From: JAUVPY01 sp034412795
Lineage (GTDB): Bacteria; Chloroflexota; Anaerolineae; 4572-78; NAK82
DNA length: 64,000 nucleotides
NCBI GenBank assembly: GCA_034412795.1
Contig: DAOUMD010000047.1
Coordinates: 81,510 to 145,509 of the forward strand
Direction of reading: 5' to 3'
How positions within the stretch are numbered: the first letter of the stretch is position 1; every line of letters starts with the position of its first letter. The notes below the pieces were generated by a model. The model made no database searches and was not told where the DNA came from. It saw only the letters and a program-made list of their open reading frames with translations. A program made the translations under genes and the position numbers. Shown in pieces: positions 1 to 8,279 of the stretch.

Positions 1-86
1 GTGGGGTGTGACGTTATTTGCAAAACCTCTTGACGAGGCGTAGGCAAGTCTTGAAGCTTGAGGCGCAAGATCGCGCGCTCACCGGT

Positions 87-1019
87 TTAAGCCGGAGGCT
101 CGTGGGCGAGCAAATCGGCAGCCCGTTCTGCATCGGATCGGACTTGCGCCACCAAGTCATCCGGATCCTTAAATCGTTTCTCGGGGCGCAGACGGTCCAC
201 GAACTCCATCTTCAAATCCAGCCCATACAGGTCACCGTCAAAACCAAGCAAATATGCTTCAACTGTACGTTCAGCGCCGGCAAAGCTGGGGCGCACACCG
301 ATGTTGGTGACGGCCGGGTATCGTTCGTTACGCACCCACACAAAGCAAGCATAAACACCGTCGCCCGGGATCGCCCGCTCGGGCAGCACCGACAAATTGG
401 CAGTCGGGAAACCAAGCAGCCGACCCCGCTGAGCGCCTTGAATCACCTGTCCTGTTATACTGGGGTATCGACCCAGCAAGATAGACACCTGCCGGACCTC
501 GCCTCGCGTCAACAGATTACGGATGCGGGTGCTACTGACCACCTCCCCATCTTGAACGAGGGGCTCAGCCACATTTACTTCAAAGCCCATCTCCTGCCCA
601 ATTTGCCGCAATCTTGGAATATTTCCTTCCCGATTGCGCCCCAGGGCAAAGTCGGGTCCAACCCACAACTGGGACATATTCAGATGGGTGACCATCTCCC
701 TGACAAATTCGATAGCCGGGGTCCGGGCTGTTTCGCGTCTGAAGGGTAGAATAGCCATGAGGTCTATGCCAAGAGCATCTAGCAGGATGATCTTCTCGGC
801 AGGGGTTGTCAAATAGCGTATTTGCAAATGTGGCGCTAATACGGCCTTAGGTTGAGGGTGGAAGGTCACCAGGGAGATGTGATAACCTGACCCATCCGCC
901 GCCGCTCGCATTTGCCCCAGCAAGTGCTGGTGTCCAATGTGAACGCCATCGTATGAGCCAACCGTCACCAACGATGGGCCATTTAGATTCGCTTCAGCCA
1001 GATCACCTATCACCCGCAT
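87..1019 (-). CDS. ribF: Bifunctional riboflavin kinase / FAD synthetase RibF
   Basis: This 310-residue protein makes FMN from riboflavin and then FAD from FMN in the cytoplasm. The N-terminal nucleotidyltransferase half carries the DGVHIGHQ motif near residues 24-31, and the C-terminal riboflavin kinase half carries RGRLLGFPTANL near residue 195. I chose the ATG at 1019 because family homology starts at MRVIGDLAEANLNG; the open frame runs on to 1160 but that part only reads through truB. It overlaps the 3' end of truB by 17 bases, the usual truB-ribF order, so it is the last gene of the nusA operon. The length is normal for the family. Confidence 0.95.
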   Translation of the reverse strand: MRVIGDLAEANLNGPSLVTVGSYDGVHIGHQHLLGQMRAAADGSGYHISLVTFHPQPKAVLAPHLQIRYLTTPAEKIILLDALGIDLMAILPFRRETARTPAIEFVREMVTHLNMSQLWVGPDFALGRNREGNIPRLRQIGQEMGFEVNVAEPLVQDGEVVSSTRIRNLLTRGEVRQVSILLGRYPSITGQVIQGAQRGRLLGFPTANLSVLPERAIPGDGVYACFVWVRNERYPAVTNIGVRPSFAGAERTVEAYLLGFDGDLYGLDLKMEFVDRLRPEKRFKDPDDLVAQVRSDAERAADLLAHEPPA

Positions 1020-1956
1020 ATGAAATCTCAGATGTTTCAGGTTTTGTGAAGACTTTTCTGGGATGCCAGAGCTCCGGTTCGTGCGATGGCTGCAAGATGG
1101 CGACCAAGCTGTCGTCAGGAGCATAGGCACGGGCCAGGGTTGTTTTGGGGGCGTAATCAAGCGAAACCGCCTGTCCCTGGCTCACCCGGCGTGCCAAGTC
1201 AGGTGACAGATCTACGCGCTCAAAGTCTTGCAGAGCGGCGTCGATCGGGTGCAAAAGATGAGCCCAGTCTCCTTCTTCAATCGCCTCTCTGAGGTCGTCC
1301 AATGTGCAGGCATCTTGCAATCGCCAACTGCCGCTGGCCAGGCGCGTCAGCGCCTCTAAATGCCCCCCTACGGTTAGTCGTTGACCCAAATCGTGAGCCA
1401 AAGACCGGATGTAGGTCCCTGGCGAACAGGTTACGTCGATGGTCAGGCACGGAGCTTCCCACGTGACCAGATCAATACTATCTATTTCGACCGTGCGCGG
1501 CGGGACTTGAACGGGAACTCCACGCCGGGCCAACTCGTACATTCGCTGGCCCTTGTGCCGTATTGCGGAATATGGGGGTGGCACCTGCTGAATGACTCCC
1601 TGGAAAGCAGCCAGTTCACCGGCGATCTGGTCCTCAGACACCTGGAATGATTCGACTGTCCGGGTGACAGTCCCTTCAGCATCATACGTATCTGTCGAGA
1701 CGCCAAAGCGAATCACGGCTCGATACTGCTTCCGCCCAACCATCAGGTATTCGGCCACACGGGTCGCCTGCCCCAGACATATCAAAAGCACACCGGTCGC
1801 CATGGGATCCAATGTGCCGGAATGCCCCACCTTACGCTGACCGATCAGGTGACGCACGCGCACCACCACATCGTGCGAGGTCATACCTGCATGCTTGTTT
1901 ATGTTCAGGATACCGCTGACGTCAGAACGAGACATATCGGTTGATCTAGAATTCAT
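1003..1956 (-). CDS. truB: tRNA pseudouridine(55) synthase TruB
   Basis: TruB converts U55 of the tRNA T-loop to pseudouridine. The catalytic motif GTLDPMATG (nucleophilic Asp) lies near residues 47-55 and is preceded by the family's KVGHSG. At 317 residues it is of normal length and has a C-terminal PUA-like portion. Its ATG overlaps the stop of rbfA (ATGA arrangement), which implies translational coupling, and a GAAGAGGG stretch upstream can serve as ribosome binding site. A second in-frame Met at residue 8 is a possible start. Confidence 0.95.
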   Translation of the reverse strand: MNSRSTDMSRSDVSGILNINKHAGMTSHDVVVRVRHLIGQRKVGHSGTLDPMATGVLLICLGQATRVAEYLMVGRKQYRAVIRFGVSTDTYDAEGTVTRTVESFQVSEDQIAGELAAFQGVIQQVPPPYSAIRHKGQRMYELARRGVPVQVPPRTVEIDSIDLVTWEAPCLTIDVTCSPGTYIRSLAHDLGQRLTVGGHLEALTRLASGSWRLQDACTLDDLREAIEEGDWAHLLHPIDAALQDFERVDLSPDLARRVSQGQAVSLDYAPKTTLARAYAPDDSLVAILQPSHEPELWHPRKVFTKPETSEISYAGDR

Positions 1957-2324
1957 TCGCCCTCTTCATCGTCATCGGGGGTTTCTTGTTGGAGCGAATC
2001 AAGCAACTGGTCAATGCGAAGACCTCGCGCCAGGGAATCATCCGACCGGAAGTTCAACTCGGGCAGGTAGCGCAATGATAAAGAAGCGCCAAGTTCACGA
2101 CGGAAGAAGCCGGCCGCATGTCGAAGGCTTTGGAGTGACTGTTTCACGTCATCGTCGCTGCCCAATACACTCACATAGACGTGAGCTATCCGCAGGTCCG
2201 GGCTCACCTCCACGCCGGTGACAGTCACAAATCCCAGGCGAGGGTCTCGCGCGCGCCGTTGAATGAGCACGCTAAGCTCTTCGTGCAACAGTTCTGCTAC
2301 CTGTCGCTGTCGTCTGGTGGTCAC
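1953..2324 (-). CDS. rbfA: 30S ribosome-binding factor RbfA
   Basis: RbfA is a small KH-fold protein that assists late maturation of the 30S subunit. The 123-residue sequence has the family pattern RRQRQVAELLHEEL at the N terminus and DPRLGFVTVTGVEVSPDL in the first beta-hairpin, and ends in an acidic tail (DDDEEGE). The start is GTG at 2324, preceded by AGAGGA. It lies between infB and truB in the canonical operon order and overlaps truB by four bases. A palindromic repeat separates it from infB. Confidence 0.93.
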   Translation of the reverse strand: MTTRRQRQVAELLHEELSVLIQRRARDPRLGFVTVTGVEVSPDLRIAHVYVSVLGSDDDVKQSLQSLRHAAGFFRRELGASLSLRYLPELNFRSDDSLARGLRIDQLLDSLQQETPDDDEEGE

Positions 2325-2374
2325 TATGAGTCCTCTCGAATTTTACGCCGAAGGCCAGTGCTTTGTCAAGGCTC

Positions 2375-2476
2375 ATTTGAGGAGCAGACGGCATCTCCAG
2401 ATGCCGCGGCATCCTCAGTGCCGCGGCATCCTCAGGTACCGCGGCATCCTCAGATGCCGGGCCGCACTCCTCAAAT
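2375..2476. repeat. Palindromic element with internal tandem repeats between infB and rbfA
   Basis: The 10-bp arms ATTTGAGGAG (2375-2384) and CTCCTCAAAT (2467-2476) are perfect inverted repeats. Inside are three copies of a 15-mer beginning CCGCGGCATCCTC (at 2404, 2421 and 2439; period 17-18) and the perfect palindrome GATGCCGCGGCATC at 2400-2413. It sits in the transcribed spacer of the operon, where it could fold into an RNA hairpin. A related arrangement lies before glmS (54917-55013). Confidence 0.7.
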
Positions 2477-2492
2477 CACGGTTGACAGACCA

Positions 2493-4316
2493 CTAGCTCG
2501 CCAACTCTTTTGTGTAAATCTCGATGACGTCACCTTCCTGAAAGTCTTCGAAACCTTCCAGGCCAATGCCGCACTCATAGCCTGTATCCACCTCACGCAC
2601 GTCTTCGGTAAAGCGTTTGAGCGATGAGATCTTGCCATTGTAGATTTCATCACCGTTTCGGCGGACGCGCGCCAGCGCATTTCGTTTCACCTGACCATCG
2701 AGTACGTAAGATCCAGCAATGTGCCCCCTGCGAGGAATTCTAAAGATCGCCCTCACCTCGGCGTGACCGATGACCACATCTTCGTAACTTGGCTCTAGTA
2801 GGCCCTTGAGCGCTTTGTCAATGTCGTCGATCAATCTGTAGATAACGTCATATATCCGCACACTTACGCCCTCGACGTCGGCCAGACGTTGGGCGGCGGC
2901 ATCGATTTCTACTTGGAAACCAACGATGATGGCCGAGGAAGCAACCGCCAGCATTATGTCGGACTCAGAGATGTTGCCCGTACCCTGTCGCAAGATGCGC
3001 ACTTTCAGATCTTCGTCACCCAGATCCTTCAGCGATTTCACAATGGGGTCAATAGAACCCTGCACGTCAGCTTTGAGCACCAAGTTGAGTTCCTTGACCT
3101 CGCCCAACCTCATGCGCTCAAAAATGTCTTCAAGCGAAATGGTACGGCGTTGTTGCTGGCCGGATTCAAGCCGTTCATCAGCGCGCTGACTGACGATATT
3201 ACGAGCCGCTCGCTCCGATTCAACTACTTCAAAGGAATCTCCAGCCGTAGGCACCTTGGGGAAACCGAGGATTGCCACCGGCGACGCCGGCCCAACCTCC
3301 TGCACACGTTCGCCCCGGTCGTTGAACATTGCCCGAACTTTGCCATACTTCTCACCAATGATGACAACATCACTAACGTTCATCGTGCCGTTCTGAATGA
3401 GAAGGGTCGCAGTCACACCACGACGTTCGTCCATTCTGCCCTCGATGACCGTTCCTTGAGCAGCGCGGTCGGGGTTGGCCTTTAACTCAGCCACCTCGGT
3501 TACCAGCAAAATGTTCTCCAGCAAATCATCAATACCCTGTCGTTGCGTGGCGGAGAGGGGGACGCAAATCACATCGCCGCCCCAGTCCTCCACTACCAAG
3601 TCTTGGTCAGCCAGTTCCTGTTTCACTCGATCGGGGTTGGCATTCGATTTGTCAATTTTGTTGAGGGCGATCATAATGGGCACCCTGGCCGCTCGCGCGT
3701 GGTCAATCGCCTCTCGGGTTTGAGGCATCACGCCGTCGTCGGCGGCCACGACCAAGATCACCAAGTCAGTGACCTGGGCGCCCCGAGCGCGCATTGCTGT
3801 GAAAGCCTCGTGTCCCGGCGTGTCCAAAAAGGTGATTTTGCGTCCCGCCACGTCCACCTGGTACGCGCCGATATGTTGCGTGATACCTCCAGCCTCATCT
3901 TCCACTACATCCGTCTCACGGATGGCATCCAGCAGGGTAGTCTTGCCGTGGTCCACATGGCCCAACACTGTAACCACTGGCGGCCGAGGTTTCAACTTGC
4001 TGGGGTCTTCGTCGGCTATGAATCGTTCCCTCAACGGCACCACATCTTCCTGCTCCGGCACTTCCTCTTCCTCAGCCGCCTCCGGAACGATCTCGAAACC
4101 CATCTCAGTACCGATAATGGCTGCGGTGTCGTAATCAACCTGCTGGTTGATGTTGGCCATAATGCCATTATTCATCAACTCTTTGATCACGTCGATCGGG
4201 CTAACGTCCATCAAGGCAGCCAGCTCCCGCACGGTGAGGACTGGTGGCACCTGAACCGCTTGATCTTGTCGTTTTTCCGAGTCTTTTGTGGCTTGTTTCG
4301 TTTGTTCTACAGCCAT
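2493..4316 (-). CDS. infB: Translation initiation factor IF-2
   Basis: IF-2 is the GTPase that places initiator tRNA on the 30S subunit. After an IF-2 N-terminal helical region (about residues 25-80) and an acidic linker, the G1 motif GHVDHGKTT begins near residue 119, followed by G3 DTPGHEAF and G4 NKID, then the C-terminal tRNA-binding domain. At 607 residues it is a short IF-2 lacking the long repetitive N-terminal region of enterobacterial proteins. I prefer the ATG at 4316 (MAVEQTK), with AAGGGGG eight bases upstream, over a GTG two codons earlier. The 0.5 kb upstream is free of genes. Confidence 0.95.
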   Translation of the reverse strand: MAVEQTKQATKDSEKRQDQAVQVPPVLTVRELAALMDVSPIDVIKELMNNGIMANINQQVDYDTAAIIGTEMGFEIVPEAAEEEEVPEQEDVVPLRERFIADEDPSKLKPRPPVVTVLGHVDHGKTTLLDAIRETDVVEDEAGGITQHIGAYQVDVAGRKITFLDTPGHEAFTAMRARGAQVTDLVILVVAADDGVMPQTREAIDHARAARVPIMIALNKIDKSNANPDRVKQELADQDLVVEDWGGDVICVPLSATQRQGIDDLLENILLVTEVAELKANPDRAAQGTVIEGRMDERRGVTATLLIQNGTMNVSDVVIIGEKYGKVRAMFNDRGERVQEVGPASPVAILGFPKVPTAGDSFEVVESERAARNIVSQRADERLESGQQQRRTISLEDIFERMRLGEVKELNLVLKADVQGSIDPIVKSLKDLGDEDLKVRILRQGTGNISESDIMLAVASSAIIVGFQVEIDAAAQRLADVEGVSVRIYDVIYRLIDDIDKALKGLLEPSYEDVVIGHAEVRAIFRIPRRGHIAGSYVLDGQVKRNALARVRRNGDEIYNGKISSLKRFTEDVREVDTGYECGIGLEGFEDFQEGDVIEIYTKELAS

Positions 4317-4830
4317 TTGCACAACCCCCTTTTAACACTCATCAGCCCGACGGCTGAACTCTTTATTTTCGATAGACGCATACCAAGACAGCACTGCCCG
4401 ACCAGGGGCGCGCTCAATCTTCTCCCACTTGCAGACATTCCTCCCCGCTATAACAGAAACGCATAACTTCGCGGCGAAGAGCAACTACAAATGGATAGAA
4501 GACATCAATGCAATGCGCATCAACACAGGAGGCCGGCACCACCAATAACTATCCTCTGGGGGGATCTGTCTCCTAGAGGACGAGTTAACAGGCTTTCAGG
4601 CCAGAAGTGAAGGCTGGAGAGAGGAAAAAAGTCAGAGGCAACAAAACGAGGGTCAAACGCTAGGCAAGTACGTGCCTCAAACGCTCATAACTTCCCCTCC
4701 TGCCAGCAGGTATGAGCCTGGCCTATTCACTTTTGTACCGCTCCTTCGGTATGTTCCGCTGGCATCACACCTCTACCGGACATGACACCTGATCGGAGCC
4801 TATTGCTGCGATTCATCCTTCCTCAAGATG
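4317..4830. other. Gene-free spacer between ylxR and infB
   Basis: About 510 bases inside the operon hold no convincing gene. In many bacteria a YlxQ/L7Ae-like gene sits here, but no such frame is visible. On the minus strand there are local hairpins, for example a TCCTCT...AGAGGA pair near 4553-4581, and a poly-pyrimidine stretch. It may be a long infB leader; no known RNA family was recognised. Confidence 0.5.
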
Positions 4831-5154
4831 TTAAGATGATAAATTATTTGCATCCGCCGGCGATGTATCTGGTAACTGTTGGGCCCAACCCAACAGAGCA
4901 GCCCGATCAGCCTCGGACAAAGCTACTTTCAGTGAGTGTGCCAAAGGACTGCTTGAAGCTCGACGCGGCTGGCCGACCGCTTTTTCCCAGCATGCACGAT
5001 CTCGGCAGAGATACGCGCCTCGTCCGTTTGCCTTGCCAGTCTCATCAACAAAGACCTTGCCATCGGGCGCACGTACGACTCGGATCAACTCACGCTTCGA
5101 TTTCACCTGACGGCAGGCGACGCAAGTCCTTTGCGGCACGTGTTTTGGTCTCAT
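4831..5154 (-). CDS. ylxR: YlxR-family RNA-binding protein
   Basis: This 107-residue protein belongs to the YlxR family (DUF448) found between nusA and infB; in Bacillus the family has been linked to RNase P and gene regulation. The N terminus carries the signature RTCVACRQVKSKRELIR and, further on, GRGAYLCRDRACW, with the typical paired cysteines. It starts 12 bases after the nusA stop, which fits co-transcription. The C-terminal 30 residues beyond the conserved core are not recognisable. Confidence 0.9.
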   Translation of the reverse strand: MRPKHVPQRTCVACRQVKSKRELIRVVRAPDGKVFVDETGKANGRGAYLCRDRACWEKAVGQPRRASSSPLAHSLKVALSEADRAALLGWAQQLPDTSPADANNLSS

Positions 5155-5166
5155 CTCAAGCTCGTA

Positions 5167-6969
5167 TCAGTCTAAGAAGTCCTCCCATTTATCACGTTCC
5201 CGCCCTGGCTTGCGACGGCGGCGGGCCACAACTTCACCCAGATCCTCGTCATAGACGAGCTGGCGCTTCTTGCGTCGCCCTTTCTTTTTGCCCTGGCGAC
5301 GGCCATCTTCCTCCAACTCATCGTCATCATCTTCGGTGTTTTCCTCAACCCACACGAGAGGAACTTCAGCTTCGGGTTCGGATTCCGGTGCTGGTTCAAG
5401 TTTTAACTCGGGGGTTGTCTCAGCTTCGACCGGCTCATCGCTGGCATCAGCGACTGCCTCGACCTCTTCCGCAATCGCTTCTGGAGCCGCAATCGCTTCT
5501 GGGACCTCAGCCTCTTCAGCCACCACCGGCTCGGCTTCAGCCTCAACCTCCGCCTCAATCTCAGCCTCAGCTTTTGCTTCTGCTTCGACCTCTGGCTCGG
5601 CAGGAGCTTCGTCTTTGCCGGTCAGCAACGCTTCAGCCTGAGCCAACAGATCATCTGGCTCTGCGCCCTCCAAAACCTCGGCGGCTTCCCCGACGAGTTC
5701 AGCTTCCTCTGCCTCGACCTCCAATTCGATTTCGGGTTGCTTCACTTCCAAAGCAGTTTCTGCCTGGTCAACGATTTGAATGGCTTGGCTGAGAGCTAGC
5801 AACTCACCTTCAGACAGGGCAACGCCCTCTTTGTCCCTAAGTATCTCTTCAGCAATAGTCAAGATGTCCCGGGATCCAGTTGTGGCCTCGCGTACGGGCT
5901 CCTCCTCGAAGGCCTTGCGAAGCGCCTCCTCGGCAGCTTCGGTCGCGCTCTTTATATCAATTCGCCACCCGGTCAACTTGGCCGCCAACCGGGCATTTTG
6001 CCCTTCTTTGCCAATCGCCAACGAGAGCTGCTTATCGGGGACAACCACGACAGCCGTTTTGCCCTCATTAGCGCCCTGAAGGATCACGTTGAGCACTTTG
6101 GCCGGGCTTAAGCCATTAGCGATAAAGGAGGCAACATCGGGGCTCCATTGAACCACGTCGATCTTCTCGCCGTTCAGCTCATTCACGATGCTTTGGATGC
6201 GCACACCCCGCATTCCCACACACGATCCAACGGGATCAACGCCCTCTTGTAATGCAGCTACGGCCACCTTGGACCGGAAGCCAGCCTCCCGAGCAATAGA
6301 TTTTATCTCCACTGTGCCGTTGAAAATCTCCGGCACTTCCAACTCAAGCAGCCGGCGTAACATAGTGCGATGAGTCCGGGAAACGATAATCGTTGGTCCC
6401 CGACTCGTCTTCTGCACTTCTGACACGTACGCACGCAGTCGCTGACCAATACTATAGCGTTCGGTAGGAATCTGTTCAGAACGAGGCAGAATCGCCTCTA
6501 CTTTGCCCAGGCTCATTGTCACCTGCTGAGGTTCGATACTCTGCACGGTGCCATTGATAATCTCGCCTTCGCGCTCGACGTAGCTGTTGTACAGCGAGTC
6601 GCGTTCAGCTTCACGGATGCGCTGCAAGATGACCTGTTTAGCTGTCTGTGCGGCAATACGACCGAAATCAGCAGGGGTCGTCTCAATATAGATTACGTCG
6701 CCTATGTTCACATCGGGAACGTATTCTCGGGCTTCGTCCAAGGTGATTTGGGCTTTACCGTCAATAACCTCGGGAACCACCTCTTTTTCGACGAATATCT
6801 GGGCTTCTCCCGTTTCCGGGTCGATCTTGGCCGTGATAATTTGAGCCGCGCCAAAGTTACGCTTATAGGCAGAGATTAGCGCAGCCTCAATTGCCTCTAT
6901 CACTACCTCTTTGGAAAGCTGCCGTTCGTGGCACACCTGGTTGATAGCACTTATAAACTCTTTGTTCAC
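5167..6969 (-). CDS. nusA: Transcription termination/antitermination factor NusA
   Basis: NusA binds RNA polymerase and nascent RNA and modulates pausing and termination. The conserved N-terminal domain begins NKEFISAINQVCHERQLSKE, followed by an S1 domain and two KH domains (GVRIQSIVNELNGEKID and AIGKEGQNARLAAKLTG). I chose the GTG at 6969, preceded by AAGGAA, because homology starts there; the frame is open to an ATG at 7080 that lacks a ribosome binding site. Beyond the KH domains lies an unusual tail of roughly 200 residues, mostly E/A/V repeats, ending in basic KKKGRRKK and a W-E-D-F-L-D terminus. Confidence 0.95.
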   Translation of the reverse strand: MNKEFISAINQVCHERQLSKEVVIEAIEAALISAYKRNFGAAQIITAKIDPETGEAQIFVEKEVVPEVIDGKAQITLDEAREYVPDVNIGDVIYIETTPADFGRIAAQTAKQVILQRIREAERDSLYNSYVEREGEIINGTVQSIEPQQVTMSLGKVEAILPRSEQIPTERYSIGQRLRAYVSEVQKTSRGPTIIVSRTHRTMLRRLLELEVPEIFNGTVEIKSIAREAGFRSKVAVAALQEGVDPVGSCVGMRGVRIQSIVNELNGEKIDVVQWSPDVASFIANGLSPAKVLNVILQGANEGKTAVVVVPDKQLSLAIGKEGQNARLAAKLTGWRIDIKSATEAAEEALRKAFEEEPVREATTGSRDILTIAEEILRDKEGVALSEGELLALSQAIQIVDQAETALEVKQPEIELEVEAEEAELVGEAAEVLEGAEPDDLLAQAEALLTGKDEAPAEPEVEAEAKAEAEIEAEVEAEAEPVVAEEAEVPEAIAAPEAIAEEVEAVADASDEPVEAETTPELKLEPAPESEPEAEVPLVWVEENTEDDDDELEEDGRRQGKKKGRRKKRQLVYDEDLGEVVARRRRKPGRERDKWEDFLD

Positions 6970-7047
6970 AGTTCCTTCAAGCTCCCTACTTGTCGCTCCC
7001 ACACAATATCTGGTACCTTGTAAAACAGTTGATGTCTCTATACGAAG

Positions 7048-7070
7048 AAAAGTGGGGAGTTCCCACTTTT
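7048..7070 (-). promoter_or_regulatory. Hairpin in the nusA leader
   Basis: On the minus strand the leader reads AAAAGTGGG, a short loop, then CCCACTTTT followed by CTTC. The stem is nine base pairs and ends in a U-rich stretch about 80 bases before the nusA start. It resembles a weak intrinsic terminator. Autoregulation of nusA operons by early termination is known in other bacteria; its role here is inference. Confidence 0.45.
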
Positions 7071-7113
7071 CCACAATCAACCATTGATATCTGCTCTGCT
7101 GCGTACCACAAGA

Positions 7114-7142
7114 ATTATACCACGAACGTTGTGGCGTTGCAA
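7114..7142 (-). promoter_or_regulatory. Sigma-70-type promoter of the nusA operon
   Basis: Reading the minus strand, TTGCAA (7142-7137) is followed after exactly 17 bases by TATAAT (7119-7114). This is a near-consensus promoter located in the gap between the dehydrogenase gene and nusA, and would give a leader of about 140 bases before the GTG start. Confidence 0.75.
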
Positions 7143-7160
7143 ATCCAACTGCAATACGTT

Positions 7161-8114
7161 TTAGGCAGTAAGCAAAACCTTGAGCACGCCACGGTCGCCT
7201 GCTCGCTCAAAGGCGGTCAAGCCATCGTTCAGTGAATAGGTCTCGTGGATGAGCGGCTCCACATCCACCAACCGCTGCTCCAGAAGACGCAAAGCAGCCG
7301 GGAACGGCCCGCAGCGGGAACCGACGACGGTAACCTCATCGACGACGAGCATGCTCAAGTCCAGGCTCACATCCCCGTGGAACGTGCTCTTGAGCACCAA
7401 TGTCCCTCGTGGGCGAACCAGAGCGCGGGCGGTGGCAAATCCATGGGCACTGCCGGTGGCTTCGACGACCACGTCCGCCCCGGACGGGATCACCTCGTCG
7501 GCGATCCGGGTACGCACCCCCCGCCGTTCCAGAATGGCCAGCTTTTCCGGGTGCCGTCCCACGAGCAACAGATCACAGCCGGTTAACTGCAACACCTGAG
7601 CCACGAGCAACCCCAATTTGCCATCGCCCAACACGATGATCCGGTCCGTGGGCCGAATGGCCACCTGCTCGGTGATCTCGCAGGCAGCCGCCAACGGCTC
7701 GGTGAACACCGCCCACTCGTCTGGGACAGCGGACGGCACCGGGTAAAGCAGCTCAATCGGCAGCGTGAAGTAGTCGGCCATCGTCCCGTCACGTCGGTGG
7801 ATGCCCAACGAGGTGCGATGTGGGCAATGGGTGGGATCACCCCGGCGGCAGGTAGCACATACCCCGCAGTAAGCATTGATCTCACCCACCACGCGCTGGC
7901 CCACCAGCTCCGGCGCGTCGTCGGCACGGGTCACTTCGCCCACAAACTCGTGGCCCAGCACGCCCTTGAACCCCAGATACCCGTGCACGATTTCCAGATC
8001 GGTGTTGCAGATGCCCGCCAACCGGGTGCGGATCAAGGCCTCGCCTGGCGGCGGGGTGGGGTGGGGTGCATCTGGACGGTATTCAAGCTGTTCATCAAAA
8101 TGCAATGCGCGCAT
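7161..8114 (-). CDS. Zinc-type medium-chain alcohol/polyol dehydrogenase
   Basis: The 317-residue protein has the medium-chain dehydrogenase/reductase layout: catalytic zinc ligands in GICNTDLEI (Cys) and GHEFVGEV (His-Glu), a structural zinc loop with four cysteines (CGVCATCRRGDPTHC), and a Rossmann segment VLGDGKLGLL. It probably oxidises an alcohol or sugar alcohol with NAD(P); the substrate cannot be told. The ATG at 8114 is preceded by GGGGAGGAAATG. It reads in the same direction as nusA but the nusA promoter lies between them, so the two are probably separate units. Confidence 0.88.
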   Translation of the reverse strand: MRALHFDEQLEYRPDAPHPTPPPGEALIRTRLAGICNTDLEIVHGYLGFKGVLGHEFVGEVTRADDAPELVGQRVVGEINAYCGVCATCRRGDPTHCPHRTSLGIHRRDGTMADYFTLPIELLYPVPSAVPDEWAVFTEPLAAACEITEQVAIRPTDRIIVLGDGKLGLLVAQVLQLTGCDLLLVGRHPEKLAILERRGVRTRIADEVIPSGADVVVEATGSAHGFATARALVRPRGTLVLKSTFHGDVSLDLSMLVVDEVTVVGSRCGPFPAALRLLEQRLVDVEPLIHETYSLNDGLTAFERAGDRGVLKVLLTA

Positions 8115-8279
8115 CGGTCATTTCCTCCCCAGGCCAGTATAACACAATGCACGGACTGTAACAAAGGAGCATAACACATCAAGGACTTGGAGTCGAGGCT
8201 TTCACCGGATTTCGCTTGTCCCCAAATGATTAGAGCTGGGCGCTTCCCTTGTCGGGCGTGTCTGAGTATAATTGTAGGT

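Noticed and set aside
18..749. Plus-strand 243-codon frame at the window start
   Set aside because: It is opposite ribF, whose nucleotidyltransferase and kinase motifs are clear.
3543..4466. Plus-strand frame of 307 codons opposite infB
   Set aside because: Antisense shadow of IF-2; histidine-rich translation without domain pattern.
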